A stretch of DNA of 64,000 nt, taken from positions 1,376,001 to 1,440,000 of the forward strand of contig JBAJFE010000042.1 of NCBI GenBank assembly GCA_037903355.1, in the 5' to 3' direction. Source of the stretch: Trichuris trichiura (lineage: Eukaryota > Nematoda > Enoplea > Trichinellida > Trichuridae). Made by a program: the position numbers and the translations under genes. Shown here in pieces: positions 35,790 through 47,620 of the stretch. The notes under the pieces were generated by a model, which was not told where the DNA came from, searched no databases, and saw nothing but the letters and a program-made list of their open reading frames with translations. The first letter of the stretch is position 1. The number at the start of each line of letters is the position of its first letter.

Positions 35790-35863
35790 GCTCCGCAGAT
35801 TGACGTTTAAAATAAGCCTTAATTTAACGAACAGGCTGCAAAGCCGTGAAAAGTTTCATTTTG

Positions 35864-37286
35864 AATAAACGCATCCGTTGGAAAGGAAAAAAGAAAAAAA
35901 GAAGAAAGAAAATTAAATGTATCTGTGAATACAAAAAAATCATTTTCAAGGAAGTTATTAGATTTGCAGACGCTTGCATCAAAACTGCTTAGCATTTATT
36001 CAGTACCAAATAACGTATAGTGCCCAAAAATACGGTTGCCTTTGAGTGTTACACTTCAAATCGAGGCAGTTTTCAAGCACTGAAAAATTACTTACCTTGT
36101 GAAGGTCATATTGCTTCTGATGTTTCATCACTTCCTGACTTCCCTTATACTTATAGCATTTATCTGACAATTTCAGTGCTGTTGAACATTTGAAGCTGAA
36201 CTTAGCTGTCTCAAGTCAGCAGTTCGTCAACATCCAACTTCTCCTACGCAGTTAATGTTAATGAACTTCTACTGCATGCAAGACTTTTACCAGTTCTGCA
36301 GCAACACGGCTAAATACTTCTAAGCAGCCTTCTATCAAAAAACGTTTATCCATTTGAAATTTTGGTCTCATCATGGCATTCTGATAACTAAAGATCGGAA
36401 CATTGATGCGCTAACACAGTGATGATCCATTCATTTCCTACTACTGGGTTCCTCCTATAAGAAGGCCGGTCCTTATACAGTAGAACCTCTGAAGTTGACC
36501 AGCTTACTATATCGACCACCTCCCTAAGTTGACCGAATTCTGGCCACTTGGTTGGTCCGCACGTTAATAATATACTATACCCACAGCCTCTTATGTTGAC
36601 CACCTCCTATGTTGAGCAGTTTTTCCCGGTCCCTTGGGTGGTCAACTTATGGTGGTTCTACTGTATTTGTTTTCCCTTCAAGAAACATGACAAGGCTTAT
36701 TTTCAGGGTTGTCTTATATTTCCAGGTACCACATTTTACGCCTGTTCATTTATTTATGTGCAGAAGCCCATACGAAGCGTAAATATGTAAAGGAAGAAAA
36801 ATATTGAAACACCTAGAAACATAAACGTAAGGCTAGAAAAATGTACAAATAACCACGTTTATTCGAACACAATCATGTCATCATTTTCTGGAACGCCTTC
36901 ATAAATCTCTGAATTCTGAATTCCGGCCTGTGCTGTCGCCATCTTCTTTACTTAGCAACTACCGTCTCCAGTCTTCAAGAGGCAAGGCTAACGGTAATGT
37001 GCCGGTAGTTGCGCACGTTCACGACCCCAAAGCGGACGCAACCTCTTTGAAAAGGGCGTCTCTCCCAGGCGAGGATGTTAATATTTGCGACGCCGCCGGA
37101 CACCAGCGCTGGCCGCTGATCCCTGACCTGTGCCCGTCATGTGGCCAACGCGCAGGTCAGGGAAGGGTATACTAGCGCGCCGCTCAGAGCACGAAGGATT
37201 CTGGTTTTCCCCAGCTTTGCTACGTACCTTTCTGTACCGTTGTTCTCATCGACAGTAAAGCTCATCGACCGCTCATCGGCAACCGT
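35864..37286. other. Spacer between the inverted dimer and the gag relic
   Basis: No gene was seen. It holds the pogo-like MITE at 36478-36663. The part from about 36930 is G/C-richer and probably belongs to the leader of the decayed gag element, but no LTR boundary was found. Confidence 0.4.
36478..36663. mobile_element. pogo/Tc1-mariner-like MITE
   Basis: The 186-bp element begins CAGTAGAACC and ends GGTTCTACTG, flanked on both sides by TA (36476-36477 and 36664-36665), the target duplication of the Tc1/mariner superfamily. The termini resemble pogo/Tigger ends. Internally, GTTGACCACCTC-like motifs recur in several copies. It has no transposase. Confidence 0.75.
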
Positions 37287-38063
37287 TTGGAGCGCACAAG
37301 CTACCGAGGCATGGAGACTAACCGAATGAATACCTCTGCTGATGCAAAGACGGAGCCCCGGCGGACTGATGCTTCCTTTGACGTGCGACTCATTCCCGAA
37401 TATGACGGCTCGTTAAATCAACCAATCTCTGAATGGCTCGACAAGGTCGAGCTGGTGTGCCGGATCTGAGGAATCGATGATGTCATTCCGCTACAACTGG
37501 CTGGTGGCGCCTTCGGCGTGTATAGCCAGCTTCCGCTTGAACACCAGAGGAACCTTGCCAAAGCTAAGGACGCGCTGAGGGCAGCATTCGAAGCGGACTC
37601 CTTCGTTCCCTATGAGCGGTTCGTCTCAAGGAAGCTGAAGCTGAACGAACAGCCAGATTCACTTTTGGCGGATCTGTGAAGACTGTCAAGGCTTTTCGGT
37701 GGGGTATCAGACAAGGCACTGGCCTGTGCCTTTGTAGCCAGACTGCCAGGGAGCCTCCGCCAGCTGCTCCGCGTGGGTTCACGCATGAAGAACCTAAGCT
37801 TGGATGTCATCGTCGGCCGCTCCCGCGCTGTGCACAAGGACGACTTCCCAATGGGCGTGAGCGACGCTTGTCTCGGAGCCGCGCAGGCAAGGTGGAGGCA
37901 ACAGCAAATCCGTCTGGCGCAGAAATGCTTCTCCTGCGGTGGACTGGGTCATTTTGCTAGAGATTGCCCGACTCCGCACCAGAGACCGGACGCTGATGGA
38001 CCGCCGAGGGCGGACGTTCGCCGTCGCGACACTTCAGATGTCGCCGATGTCAAGAACCACTGA
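37287..38063 (+). pseudogene. Decayed LTR-retrotransposon gag with zinc knuckle
   Basis: One reading frame runs through 37287-38063 and is interrupted only by two TGA codons (37467-37469 and 37677-37679). The N-terminal part has a retrotransposon capsid-like stretch (IPEYDGSL, then ISEWLDKVELVC). The C-terminal part has a CCHC zinc knuckle, C-x2-C-x4-H-x4-C, at 37926-37967. It is probably the gag of a Ty3/gypsy-type element. No protease, reverse transcriptase or integrase follows, because a hAT-type end appears at 38176. There are no frameshifts. Confidence 0.75.
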
Positions 38064-38596
38064 AACGCTCATGGGAAAGAGGCCTCAGCGGTGTCCTACT
38101 CCCCCAACCGATGCTAACAAGGCGCTGCCTTCCATACGACTGCGCATAGACAGCATCCCTCGCAACGTGCTAGTCCAGTGTTTCTCAAGCGGAAGGCCGT
38201 TTGGGCCCCCCTGAGAACGTTTCCGAGAGTCCGGGGCTCCCATATTCTGATTAGCCAACTTCGAGCGCAGTGACTGGCCAATTTCAGCGCATTGATTGGT
38301 TGAAATGGTTGCAACGCTAGAAGGTCAACTACAGCTGTACAGATTTATTTCTGCAAACTGTTTTTCGAGAAGTCAACGAAAGCTGCTTAGCTCTGCCAGA
38401 TGCGACCGAACTAGCCTGTCGATGTTGGGCTCGATCGAGGTAATTCGCAGACGCAGATCCCTGCGTCTGACTGTTTGCAGCTGACTGCGTTTCTTTGTCA
38501 CTGGGTCCGTAACGATACTGAACGAGCGCTCCACTAGAATCGATGAGGGAAGACAAACCAGTAGCTATTTTGCCACACCCCATACGCCAAGGTATA

Positions 38597-38945
38597 TGTG
38601 ATGAACAGCGCGAGGGAAATTACGGAAACTGCTTCCTGCACGACGGGCGGTGGAAGCGACGATCCCTGCAGGACGAACCTTGAAAGTGACACGCGCTGGG
38701 CAGTCACCGGGAATACCCGTCAGGACACGCGCAGGGCGGCCACCGGAAATAGCCGTCAGATGTCACCTGGGCCCCGAAGTGACGCTCTGCCCTCACCAGG
38801 ATAAGGAGTGTATAAGGAGCACCCACGGAAGGCTAAAGGGGGAAAGAAACTCGTGTTGTGTCGATAGAATAAAGTGTTTGACAACCTTTCCCTGCGTGCG
38901 TTTGTCAAGTGCGTTTACTACAGTACAACTGATAACCCTGTGACA
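38597..38945 (+). repeat. Possible solo LTR inside the hAT relic
   Basis: The segment starts TGTGATGA and ends CTGTGACA (TG...CA). It carries a TATA-like GTATAA near 38809 and an AATAAA signal at 38868-38873, in the order expected of an LTR. I found no matching target duplication and no second copy in the window, so this is a tentative call. Confidence 0.35.
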
Positions 38946-38959
38946 ACCCGGCCTTCAGC

Positions 38960-40476
38960 TCCACGTTCGACTGCAACTCCAGCAGCTCTTCTTGCAGCGA
39001 GATCTCTTCGTTGTCTAAATTTGTTAGCGGATTGATCACCTAGTCTGGGATCACCATGCACAGAATGTCTTGAAAACGACGTGCGAAATCGTCGTGCAGC
39101 GCTTGGAAATGCTCACAGTACAATTCCACATCCGCTTCAGAGATCCCACCTTCGTTTCTCACTTGGGCGACACTTTGAAACCGGGACAACTCGCCTCTTG
39201 CAAAGTTGCGTTTGAAGGAAAGCAGCTTTGCCACGAACGCAGAGATAACACATTTTGTCTTAATCAAGTTCAGGTCATCTGCCTGCCTGCTTATTCATCT
39301 CATTAAATTAAAAATACAAGTCTGCTAAGTACGCGATGTCCGCTTTCCGATTACGCAAGTTCTCGCTCAGCGAAGCGTCCTCCTCTTCAAAAAATTGAAT
39401 AACAGATTCGGACAGGGCGGAAAACCTCGACAAGCAGGCACCTTTTGATAGCCATCCGACTTCTGTATCCAGAAGTAGACGATTGAAGTCCTCATTATTT
39501 GCATTACATATTAGATGTCAGATGTCATTACATATTCACCGAAAAAGTCTGTCACTGAGTGGATTACTTTTGATTTTGTTTACCGCGTTGATGACATAGC
39601 GAAGCGATTCATTCAGACGTGGGCTTAAACGACGGGCTACGAGATGCTGCCGATGCAACACACAATGGATGCACAGCACGTTGGGAACCATGATTTTTAG
39701 ATACGAAATGAATCTTCGCTGAGAGCCAAGCATAGCTGGTGCACCATCTGTTGCCACGGCAATTATGTTCTGAATAGGAATTGCTTTTTCCATAAAGAAT
39801 TCTTTCACTACTTGAAAGATAGACTCATCTCTTCTATCTGTACTCAATTCTTTCGAAAACAGTAATTCTTCTACAAACCGTTCTTCTTTTATAAACGGAC
39901 GTAGGCTAGTAAGAGCGATTCATTTCCAGGCAATGTGGATTCATCCAATTGCATGAGAATTCCTTCTCTCTGAGCATGCAGCAGAGCGTTTTTTCAGTGT
40001 CCTTAGCCATTGCATCGATTCGTCTCTGAACAGTATCATTGCTCAGTGGTATTTTCCTGGTAACATCATGTGAGCTTTCGTGAAGCACAGTTTCCAGAAC
40101 ATCAGCTATGGCGAGCATCATCAATTTCTCGCCAATCGCATGAGGCTTACCCCCTTTCGCAATTAAGAGTGAAATTCTGTATGACACTGCTAGTCCGCCA
40201 CGATCTGGTTTTGAAAGAGATGGTATCATACTGTTCAGTGTTCTCTTCTTCATTACCTTCTCCCTCAGGGACTGATAGTAGGACTCGTCCTCATTAGTCA
40301 TGTTCAGGTGCCGCTTCATTAAATGGTGTTTCATCCTGGACGGCTTCATAGACTCATTTGAGAAAACTCTTTCGCACAACAAACATTGTTAATTGTTCTG
40401 TACCAGGCGTAACAGCAAAACCAAAACGCAAATGTTCGTTACTATATTGCCTATATTTCTTGCTCACCTGAGCCAT
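38960..40476 (-). pseudogene. Decayed hAT transposase of the ZBED5/SCAND3 type
   Basis: The frame starts with an ATG at 40476 (MAQVSKKYRQY) and soon shows a BED-like zinc finger (CLLCERVFSNESMKPSRMKHH), reached after a frameshift near 40390. It continues with transposase segments including VATDGAPAMLG (catalytic-core region), CIHCVLHRQHL and DTEVGWLSKG. The coding strand is broken by several frameshifts and stops (about 39905, 39847 and 39536, then repeated stops after 39340). Domesticated relatives occur in vertebrates as ZBED5. This copy is dead. A transposase of this kind could have mobilised the MITE at 936-1412. Confidence 0.8.
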
Positions 40477-41263
40477 GACTGAGCCTCTGCAAAGTCACTT
40501 CTCGAAATCAACTAGACAAGTATATCACAGACTTGCAGAGACGACGTTCGACGAACAATATAGCTTACTGAATTTGCGCTGGCAAAACTGGAGCGAACGT
40601 AGGAGAAAAGCAACCTTAAAGACAAAGTGTTTCCAGGAAATGCTTGAGCAGCACATGCAAGTTCCTGTCGCTAACGTTTAAGCTTGCATTGTAGCTGAGT
40701 GGACAATAGATGCGAAAAAGGAAAGGGAAAAAAAAGGGAGCCGACGTTTCACAGAGCTAGGGCAAGAAATAGTAATCGTTGACAAAACTGTAAAGCAGAG
40801 TCACTGCTACGCCAACACGCGCTAATCGCTGCTTGAATCGTAAAGCAGGTGCAAATATATTACAAAAACTATGGCGCATTCTGATAACACGGGCAACTAT
40901 TCTCTGATGTGAATCATCTGCTCTGCGCTCAATGCTTCTCAGCAGGAAGCTTCCCTTACTCAACCCTACGCCAGGACGGTACGGTGGCAACCATGCGATC
41001 CCTTCTGCCGCGTGTTCTGAATGGTCATTTTCACGAGCGGTGATTGGTTCATGTGCTGGATTGGGGGTAGCCGGCATCATGCATAACATGCAACGTTATC
41101 TTAACCAGTACGCACGATACTTGACCCTCGGACCTCACCTTCTGAGCACTTCCACATGACGCCCCAGGTGGGGCATGTGCCCCACACAGGTCAAATAGAC
41201 CCCCCGCTGGCCACCTGGATTTCAAAAGAGCCCCCAGTGAGGCACCTGCCCCATCGTGAGAAA

Positions 41264-42544
41264 CACTTCATATTGCAAGGTGGTGTGGTGGAGTTAGGAT
41301 TCGAGTGCAAACGTAGAATTCATTTTGCAGTTCATTCGCAGCGTACACACGTACCTTGAAGGTAATAATGGCAATCTTGCACAGTTCTCTTAAAGTTTAA
41401 CAGCTTTTATTAACTGGAAGTGAATGCTCTAAAAAAGAGCACGCATTCTGCTCCACACTTTTCTACAGCGCTTCGCTGAGAGTCAATTTGTCTTATGAAT
41501 AGCTTTTTCATAAACTTCATCAAAAATCAGCCCTTCCTTTATTATTAACAATAAATTCAAGGTTATGGCGAGGCTCCCAGAATGCATTGGATCACTGCCG
41601 CCAGTAACTCTGAAGGGTCTGAGTTTACAAGAAATGAACTGCATGATTGCTGCATGAATATTAATAAATGCTTTCCAAGTCGCGTGGCGCATATTTCATT
41701 TAAACTGCACGGCAGTAACGACGTAATGGCGTCTGAATAGACTCAACTGATTAGACTCAGCTTGGACTACGCTCCTCATCAGCGAATGGCAAGAGGATTT
41801 GGGGGAGCCACTCTAGGCATTGGAAGTTTATAGATGAGCTTCAGAAAAGCCAGACAAGTTAGGATTACCGTTACGTAGAACACGTCAGAGGGGACGAACC
41901 GCCATATAAGCGCTTGAAGTATTTCTGAGCGATCAACAGAATACTAGCACTAATATGGCGATTTGATCACGGAAAGTTCATTGAATATCTTCGTAGAACC
42001 ACCCCGAACTTCCGTATGACCAACTGAGGTTGGCTTGTTCGTTGGTTCACTTTTTTTAAAGAAAAATCTCGATAGTTTCAGGCGTCTGCCTTCCAAACGT
42101 CCCCTTAAAATAGCAGCACCTCTGCTCCATGTGCAGTGTAAACTTCGTGCTTTTTTACACTCATGCCGGCCGGAAGTTGAGGCGCATAACAGATTATGTA
42201 GGTGATGTTAAAGGAACAGTGGAAGGGATTACGAAGTCTCAATTCTTATCTTAGTGCAGAAGCATTCTGATGAAAGTATGGCTCAACAGATTGAATATGC
42301 AGGCCTAAATGCATTGATAAACAGTTGCAATGATGAAAAAATGTCTTACTTCACAAACGTGCAGCCGTTTTGGGTCTTATAAAGGGCTGCTTTTTAGGAG
42401 ATGCTTGCGGGAAAAGGTCGCGTTCCATGTTGTTCTCATTGCTTTAAACTGACTGTTTCACAGATCGGCTTTAAAATGATAAGTGATCTTCTCATTCAAG
42501 AGCAATAATCGCAATTCACGGGAAGATCATTTTATCTCCTTTAG
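41264..42544. other. Spacer with no recognised gene
   Basis: Mostly unique AT-rich sequence. Small open frames carry no family signature. Upstream exons of the gene at 42.5 kb could lie here but were not identified. Confidence 0.4.
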
Positions 42545-43402
42545 ACTCTGCGCCTATTCAGCTCAAAAATGTCCGTTTCAAATGACTCCATGTACAACGC
42601 AGCAGAGTATAATGTTGCATTGTACCCTGAGGAACATAATGCTTTAGAAGGCATTGCCTGGAACAGAGATAAAAGGAATCTCATAGCTTGTGGTCCGTCT
42701 GATGTCCCAGCAAAGCCAGAAGGCATACTGTCCGTGAAAGAGGGACAAAGTATTTTTGCGTTATTCACCCACAGGACAACAGATTCAGACACGCTAGCGG
42801 GTATACCTTCATTATCAACTGCGCAGTAAGTAGAATTTTCAACTTATGTTCTCTTTATCCTTATATGCACTGCAAATTTCATACTGCCTGCCGACCAAGA
42901 GAAAGACAAAGAAGAAGGTGACGACGACGACGACGATGATCAAGAAGAGTACGGTGTAGCAAGTAGAAGTGAACCGTTTAAAGTTGCAGACAGTCAGCAG
43001 CGTTTGCGAAATCAGACAGGGTATTTACAGTGATTTCGTCAGCATTGTTGTGATATGCACTTTACTTGGGAATTTAGCGTCAGGGAAGACAATGTACTGG
43101 TTGTGGAAAATGAGCTACCTGAGGTGGATGAAAATCTGGTCAAAACTGTAAAAGGTTTTGCTGACGCCTTCAATGGAAAAGTCGTTTTATCAGCTTATGA
43201 ATTTTCCACAATGTTGGATATTATTCAGCAGCATGTTTACGTAACTTCCAGCAGTGCTATTGAACTATTGGACTACCTTTGTTCGAATGGATGGATGCCC
43301 AATGATAAACGGCTGCAAGTAATCAGCGGACTAGTCAGTTCAAAAATTTCGTTGGCGCAGATGATGAAGATGACAAAGCACTTTGTCACCATTCCAGAAT
43401 GA
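42545..43402 (+). CDS. Unrecognised protein, at least two or three exons, ends uncertain
   Basis: A likely exon runs from an AG acceptor (42543-42544) through the ATG at 42569 to a GTAAGT donor after 42825. It encodes a protein-like segment (YNAAEYNVALYPEEHNALEG). A second block from about 42900 encodes a strongly acidic run (EEGDDDDD). A third (about 43040-43402) encodes a helical segment ending in FVTIPE and a stop. The phase between the first and second block does not match with the sites I found, so a junction or a further exon is missing. I do not recognise the family. Composition and low repetitiveness suggest a real host gene rather than a transposon. Confidence 0.45.
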
Positions 43403-45494
43403 CTAACATAGTTAACTGTTCTCCAAGTACAAACGTAAAAATCATTTGAGTTATTGTGAAAAGGGTTATTCGCTTTGACAAGTAAAACGTATCACTTCGA
43501 ACTGCAGCATTGATCTTTCCATGGAAAAACTTATGCTAAAGCGACCACGGTTACTCCATGCACGAACATCCTATACCTCAGTGGCCTATTACACTGTGCC
43601 ATCAGAGGTCAATAATCACCAAGATGCTGTGACTTAAATGATGGGAAGAAGCTTTCCGCGGATGGTCACATTTCTAGCAAAAACGTAACAAGATTGAATA
43701 TCTTTTCCTTTAGTCCTACAAAGCAAAGCTCTTCATGCAGCTTCGCATAGAGCGAGACTTAAACTCACTGACAGTTTCTTTGCATTTATGAACTTATGGC
43801 TTATAAGACGGTTGCGTCATTTCAGTTCAAGTGGAAGTGGAGCTTCGTTGTTGAGTAAATGTAACCATTTCAGGTCTTTTAAATAGACTGCTGAAAGAGC
43901 TGTTAATTCAAGCTGGTGTGGCAGTGCCAGCAGGAGGATGAAGCCCGCAGGGCACAGAGCGAGGACAGACAGCGTGAAGACCATTCTGAATTGAATAGTC
44001 TCGCAGCAGTGTGGCCCAACCGAGGTCACACCTTAATGGGTGCAATGACCAGCGTTCGGGGTGAGACTGACCGCGGCATGTGGTCCCTCAAATGCGCACC
44101 GATGACAAGGTCGCGCCAAAGTGAACTCAGTCACCCTGCTAATGGAGTCATCATGCCTTATACAAGGAGGCATTGTTTTCTCCAACGGGACTTTTTCCTC
44201 TATCGTACACTCGCTTACATCAGTAAACAGTTCAGTAAATCGAAGCCTTCGTTCTTGGAGCAAGTATTCTCCCACACTGGTAATTTTATCACTTTTGGTT
44301 TAATGTTGTTGAGCGTTTGTTGCGAACAGCGTTCTAACGGACTGATAACGTTTCACTATTTTTGGAAACAGTTTCATTATATGATCTACTCGCTCAGTAA
44401 ACCTGTAATCGCTTAAAGCTAATTTTTTTGGTATCGATCTGTTCCCTTCCTTACGGAACGAAGCATTCCCAGTTGACAAATGAAATGGATCAACAGTGTC
44501 TGCGTAGAATCTCCAGTCGAATTAGGTTACTTGGCATAAAAGTACAAGTGTGCTTCGAATATTATGTCTGCATTCACATTACGTTTTGAGAGACAGAACA
44601 TCTACGAAAAGGATGTAGTAAAGCATTTCTGATTCAGTTTAATAGGTCTGCGCAAAAGCTCATGAGTTTTCTAAACCAGTTAATTTACTCGTAGAATAAA
44701 GAGCCACAGAAATGCTTCAATTCTCGAAACCGAATATAACGAACTATCAAAACTTCGAAAGGGTGATTCCAGGAGAAATAACTAAAACACTGAGTCTCAT
44801 AATACCAGAGATTCTGGGAAAAACGATGAAGAATGTTTCTTAAGAGACGCTTTTTGCAGTTTAGAGAACAAAGTTCAGACAGCCTATTGATTTACCATTC
44901 TGAGCGTGAGAGACCCACGAAGGCCGAAACCGTGAGATCAGAGGAAGGCCTGAAGTTGACGAATGCTTTGAAATGCAAAAGGCATCTAAGGCTGACATAC
45001 TAAATGTACGAAACCTAAAAAGTTCTTAATAGCAAAGGTGTCGAAATCTGGGAATACGCTTAAATTCTGAATCCGGTGCGACTGCAAAACCAATAAAAGA
45101 CATTGGCTCACAGCTGGATTCCACCCACTCAGATTCTTGACTTCCAGAATCATGACTGCAACCCTAAATCGTTTAGGACTTTGAGATTCAGATCTCTGAA
45201 TCTCAAGATAGGTCCATTTTTTACCTTAAGGGGCTTTATTTTTAGGATTTTAATGATTCAAGATCTTGAGCTGCATCGACTGCTTCCAAGTACAAGACCC
45301 CCAAATTCAAGGGGTACTGTTTCTAGACTTCTCCGCGAATTTTGGACGGGAAAGTAATAAAGACTTACACATACCTATCTTCAGATGTTGAACATGTTAA
45401 ACAAGTTCTGGGTCTGGCAATAAAGGACATGATACTGCACACAACTAAAAAAGATACAGGATACTGTAGCTTTTGGTACGGGAGCATGTGTTTT
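43403..45494. other. Spacer with no recognised gene
   Basis: Open frames at 43916-44416 (plus) and 44275-44033 (minus) overlap on opposite strands and show no family features. The part at 45080-45260 contains short ATTCA/GATTC-rich repeats similar in style to 50860-51010. Confidence 0.4.
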
Positions 45495-45556
45495 CATGTT
45501 TCTTCTTACGGAATTTGTCCCGTTAAATTTCAAAACTTTTAATAAGATCCCGTAGC

Positions 45557-45584
45557 TTTCGGGCCGCGCGTGACCCTTCCTCAG
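45557..45584 (-). ncRNA. Hammerhead ribozyme-like core (minus arm, 45.5-kb dimer)
   Basis: On the minus strand it reads CTGAGGA, a hairpin with GGGTC and GGCCC side strands, then GAAA. Core letters are kept and stem II is imperfect. Confidence 0.55.
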
Positions 45585-45797
45585 CGGTAATAAAATTAAT
45601 GTAATTAGAAGGAGCAGAGTCGCTGTTCAATCAGTTTTAGCGGTTTAAAGCAGTATTTTAAAGTCTGTTTGGAATATTCAAGAAACACAGTCGGCTGACA
45701 GACAAATAAACTCCAAAAAAACTTTAAAACACTGTTTTACATCGTTAAAACTGATTGAACAGCGACTCTGCTCCTTCTAATCACAGTTTTATTACCG

Positions 45798-45826
45798 CTG
45801 AGGACGGGGTCACGCGCAGCCCGAAA
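45798..45826 (+). ncRNA. Hammerhead ribozyme-like core (plus arm, 45.5-kb dimer)
   Basis: It reads CTGAGGA, a hairpin with a GGGGT/AGCCC stem, then GAAA. Core letters are kept and stem II is slightly different from the other arm. Confidence 0.55.
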
Positions 45827-47434
45827 GCCACAGGATCTTATTAAAAGTTTTGAAATTTAGCGGGACAAATTTAGTAAGAAGAAACATGGATACAGGACGC
45901 TAAAACATTCCTGGTACTACTCCTGAAGGACCGCGTTTCTCTCCGGCCTGCAAGTCTTGAGTAGCTTCGGAGCTGTCAGGGTAGGCTCCCTAGGGTTTTT
46001 CGACGCCTTCGATCTGTTCAACTTTTCTGCCGTCTGTGGGAATGGATCTTTGTGGTTTGCTTGCCATTCGCCTTACTTGTTATCGACTGCTTTCTTAGCA
46101 CCCTTACATGTTATCGACAAGATAATGGAGAAACAGGTCGCAAGAACACGGTCGAACAGAACAGTAACGATGCGATTGAAGTGTTGAATGATTTGACATC
46201 ACAGCTTACCGCTCCTGTGACGTTTTTGTTCGACGATTTGGGCGAGAAGTTTGCAGCTGCTCAACTTTAGTCAAGGAAGCTATCATCCAAACGAGATGAT
46301 AATTCTTCTTCGAACACCATTACTGCGCAACCATTGATTGCAATTGATGCGAAGGGAATTGTGGATGACTGCATTTTCACTGTAGACACAGACGAATATT
46401 GTTTTCTGATCAGCTGACTTTCTTCCACGCTGTGAAGATAAAACAATTAGAAACTCACTTGAATGGGTTACGTTTATTGGAAGCATTCAATTAAAAATCT
46501 TAAGTCACTCATACGTGATGTCATTTCATCGAATGCTCAAAGAATCACCCTTTATTAGTCTCTGCAGCTTAAATGTAGTTTTGATGCTCTCGTTGAAGGT
46601 TGCCTGTCTGATACGCATACTATCCTACAGAAATAATGGAAAAAAGTGAAACAGAGTGAAAGACTTTTGACGTCGCGCGTACGTATAACATGAATAAATC
46701 TCCCATTGTTACGATTATGAGGAACAAAATCAAAATAAAGCATGCGAAGAGTTTTATGTGTAAGTTACTGATAGTTATTTCTTAGAAACATGGATAAAAC
46801 TCATTAGGAAAGCGAATGCCTGACAGAACTAAGTCTATGCACTCATGACCGCCGGAAGTAAGTGCCAACTAATAGTTTTAAAAAGAGGCATGCCAGAGAA
46901 TGTCTAAAACTTTAGCAATTTCCAAAAGTGAAACCAACCGGCAAAGCACTGAAAGATGATGAGCTTGTCTTAATACTTTATCTGAAACATACCAAGCAGA
47001 TGCCTAAGGATATGCAGCCAAGAGCTTTCGCGTACTGCTAAACGAACTTTCACGAACTTCTACCATGAACTTCTAAACGTCAGTATTTCATATTCAGATT
47101 GTGAGCTCGTTTAGAAGCATCAACACCCATGCAATTCAAGGCAGACGTTCAAGCGGTTTTGATTGTCAAAGGGATGTACGTGTAACTTCTCTGACTTTGA
47201 AGCAAACAAAAAAATGAAGCTACAAATGAAAAATGTTGATAAATAAATTTGGAAAACATTAATTGCAGCAACGTCATGCGCTTCAGCTGAACTACAGCAG
47301 TTTGTTAATGCATTGCATTATATTTGTGCTGTTGCGACTAATTTTCATTGTGGTATTTTCACTGCTTTGATCCTTTTTCTGTGTATCTGAAAAATACCAG
47401 AACAGCCTCCTACCAACAAGTGCATTATCAGTTT

Positions 47435-47620
47435 GTTAAGGAAATCATGGAAAACGATGTACGTCACCTTAGGGAAGCTCTGGTCTCGTTGACAGCCTGC
47501 TGTAAGAGCTAAACGAGACTAGAGCGTCTTGAAAGCTGCGTAATCGTTCTATGTGATTTCCCTAACAACTTGCTCATCCAATAGTTGGTAGGGCGCTCGT
47601 TTTGGCACTTTACAGATACA
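47435..47620. repeat. Decayed inverted Penelope-tail remnant
   Basis: Near 47516-47546 the text ACTAGAGCGT followed by GAAAGCT matches the PLE-1 tail around its hammerhead core. A little further on comes CTCATCCAATAGTTGGTAGG, a changed form of the PLE end motif. A roughly inverted counterpart lies at 47440-47500. Core letters of the ribozyme are lost. Confidence 0.5.

Larger units (their letters stand above)
35322..35863. mobile_element. Large inverted dimer with hammerhead-like cores next to tRNA-Cys
   Basis: The arms of about 230 bp (from 35322 and back from 35863) are strongly complementary around a spacer of about 75 bp near 35560-35635. Each arm has a hammerhead-like core and a G/C-rich body. 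The body also occurs once, diverged, at about 51530-51691. There is no open frame of note. Confidence 0.75.
38176..41263. mobile_element. Decayed autonomous hAT element (boundaries approximate)
   Basis: The left end reads CAGTGTTTCTCAAG, like the MITE at 936. The right end near 41250-41263 reads GTGAGAAACACTT, its rough complement. It contains the transposase relic (40476-38960). The right subterminal sequence (about 41120-41250) matches the right part of the 936-1412 MITE. The immediate flanks do not match, so the true right boundary is uncertain, and a possible LTR lies inside. Confidence 0.55.
45495..45888. mobile_element. Inverted dimer with paired hammerhead cores
   Basis: The arms of about 190 bp (from 45495 and back from 45888) are strongly complementary, with differences in the loop-proximal parts. 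Each arm carries a hammerhead-like core oriented with its GAAA end outward, as in the other dimers. It is noncoding. Confidence 0.75.

Noticed and set aside
43916..44416. 166-codon plus-strand open frame
   Set aside because: It overlaps other frames on the opposite strand, and no family or codon signal supports it.
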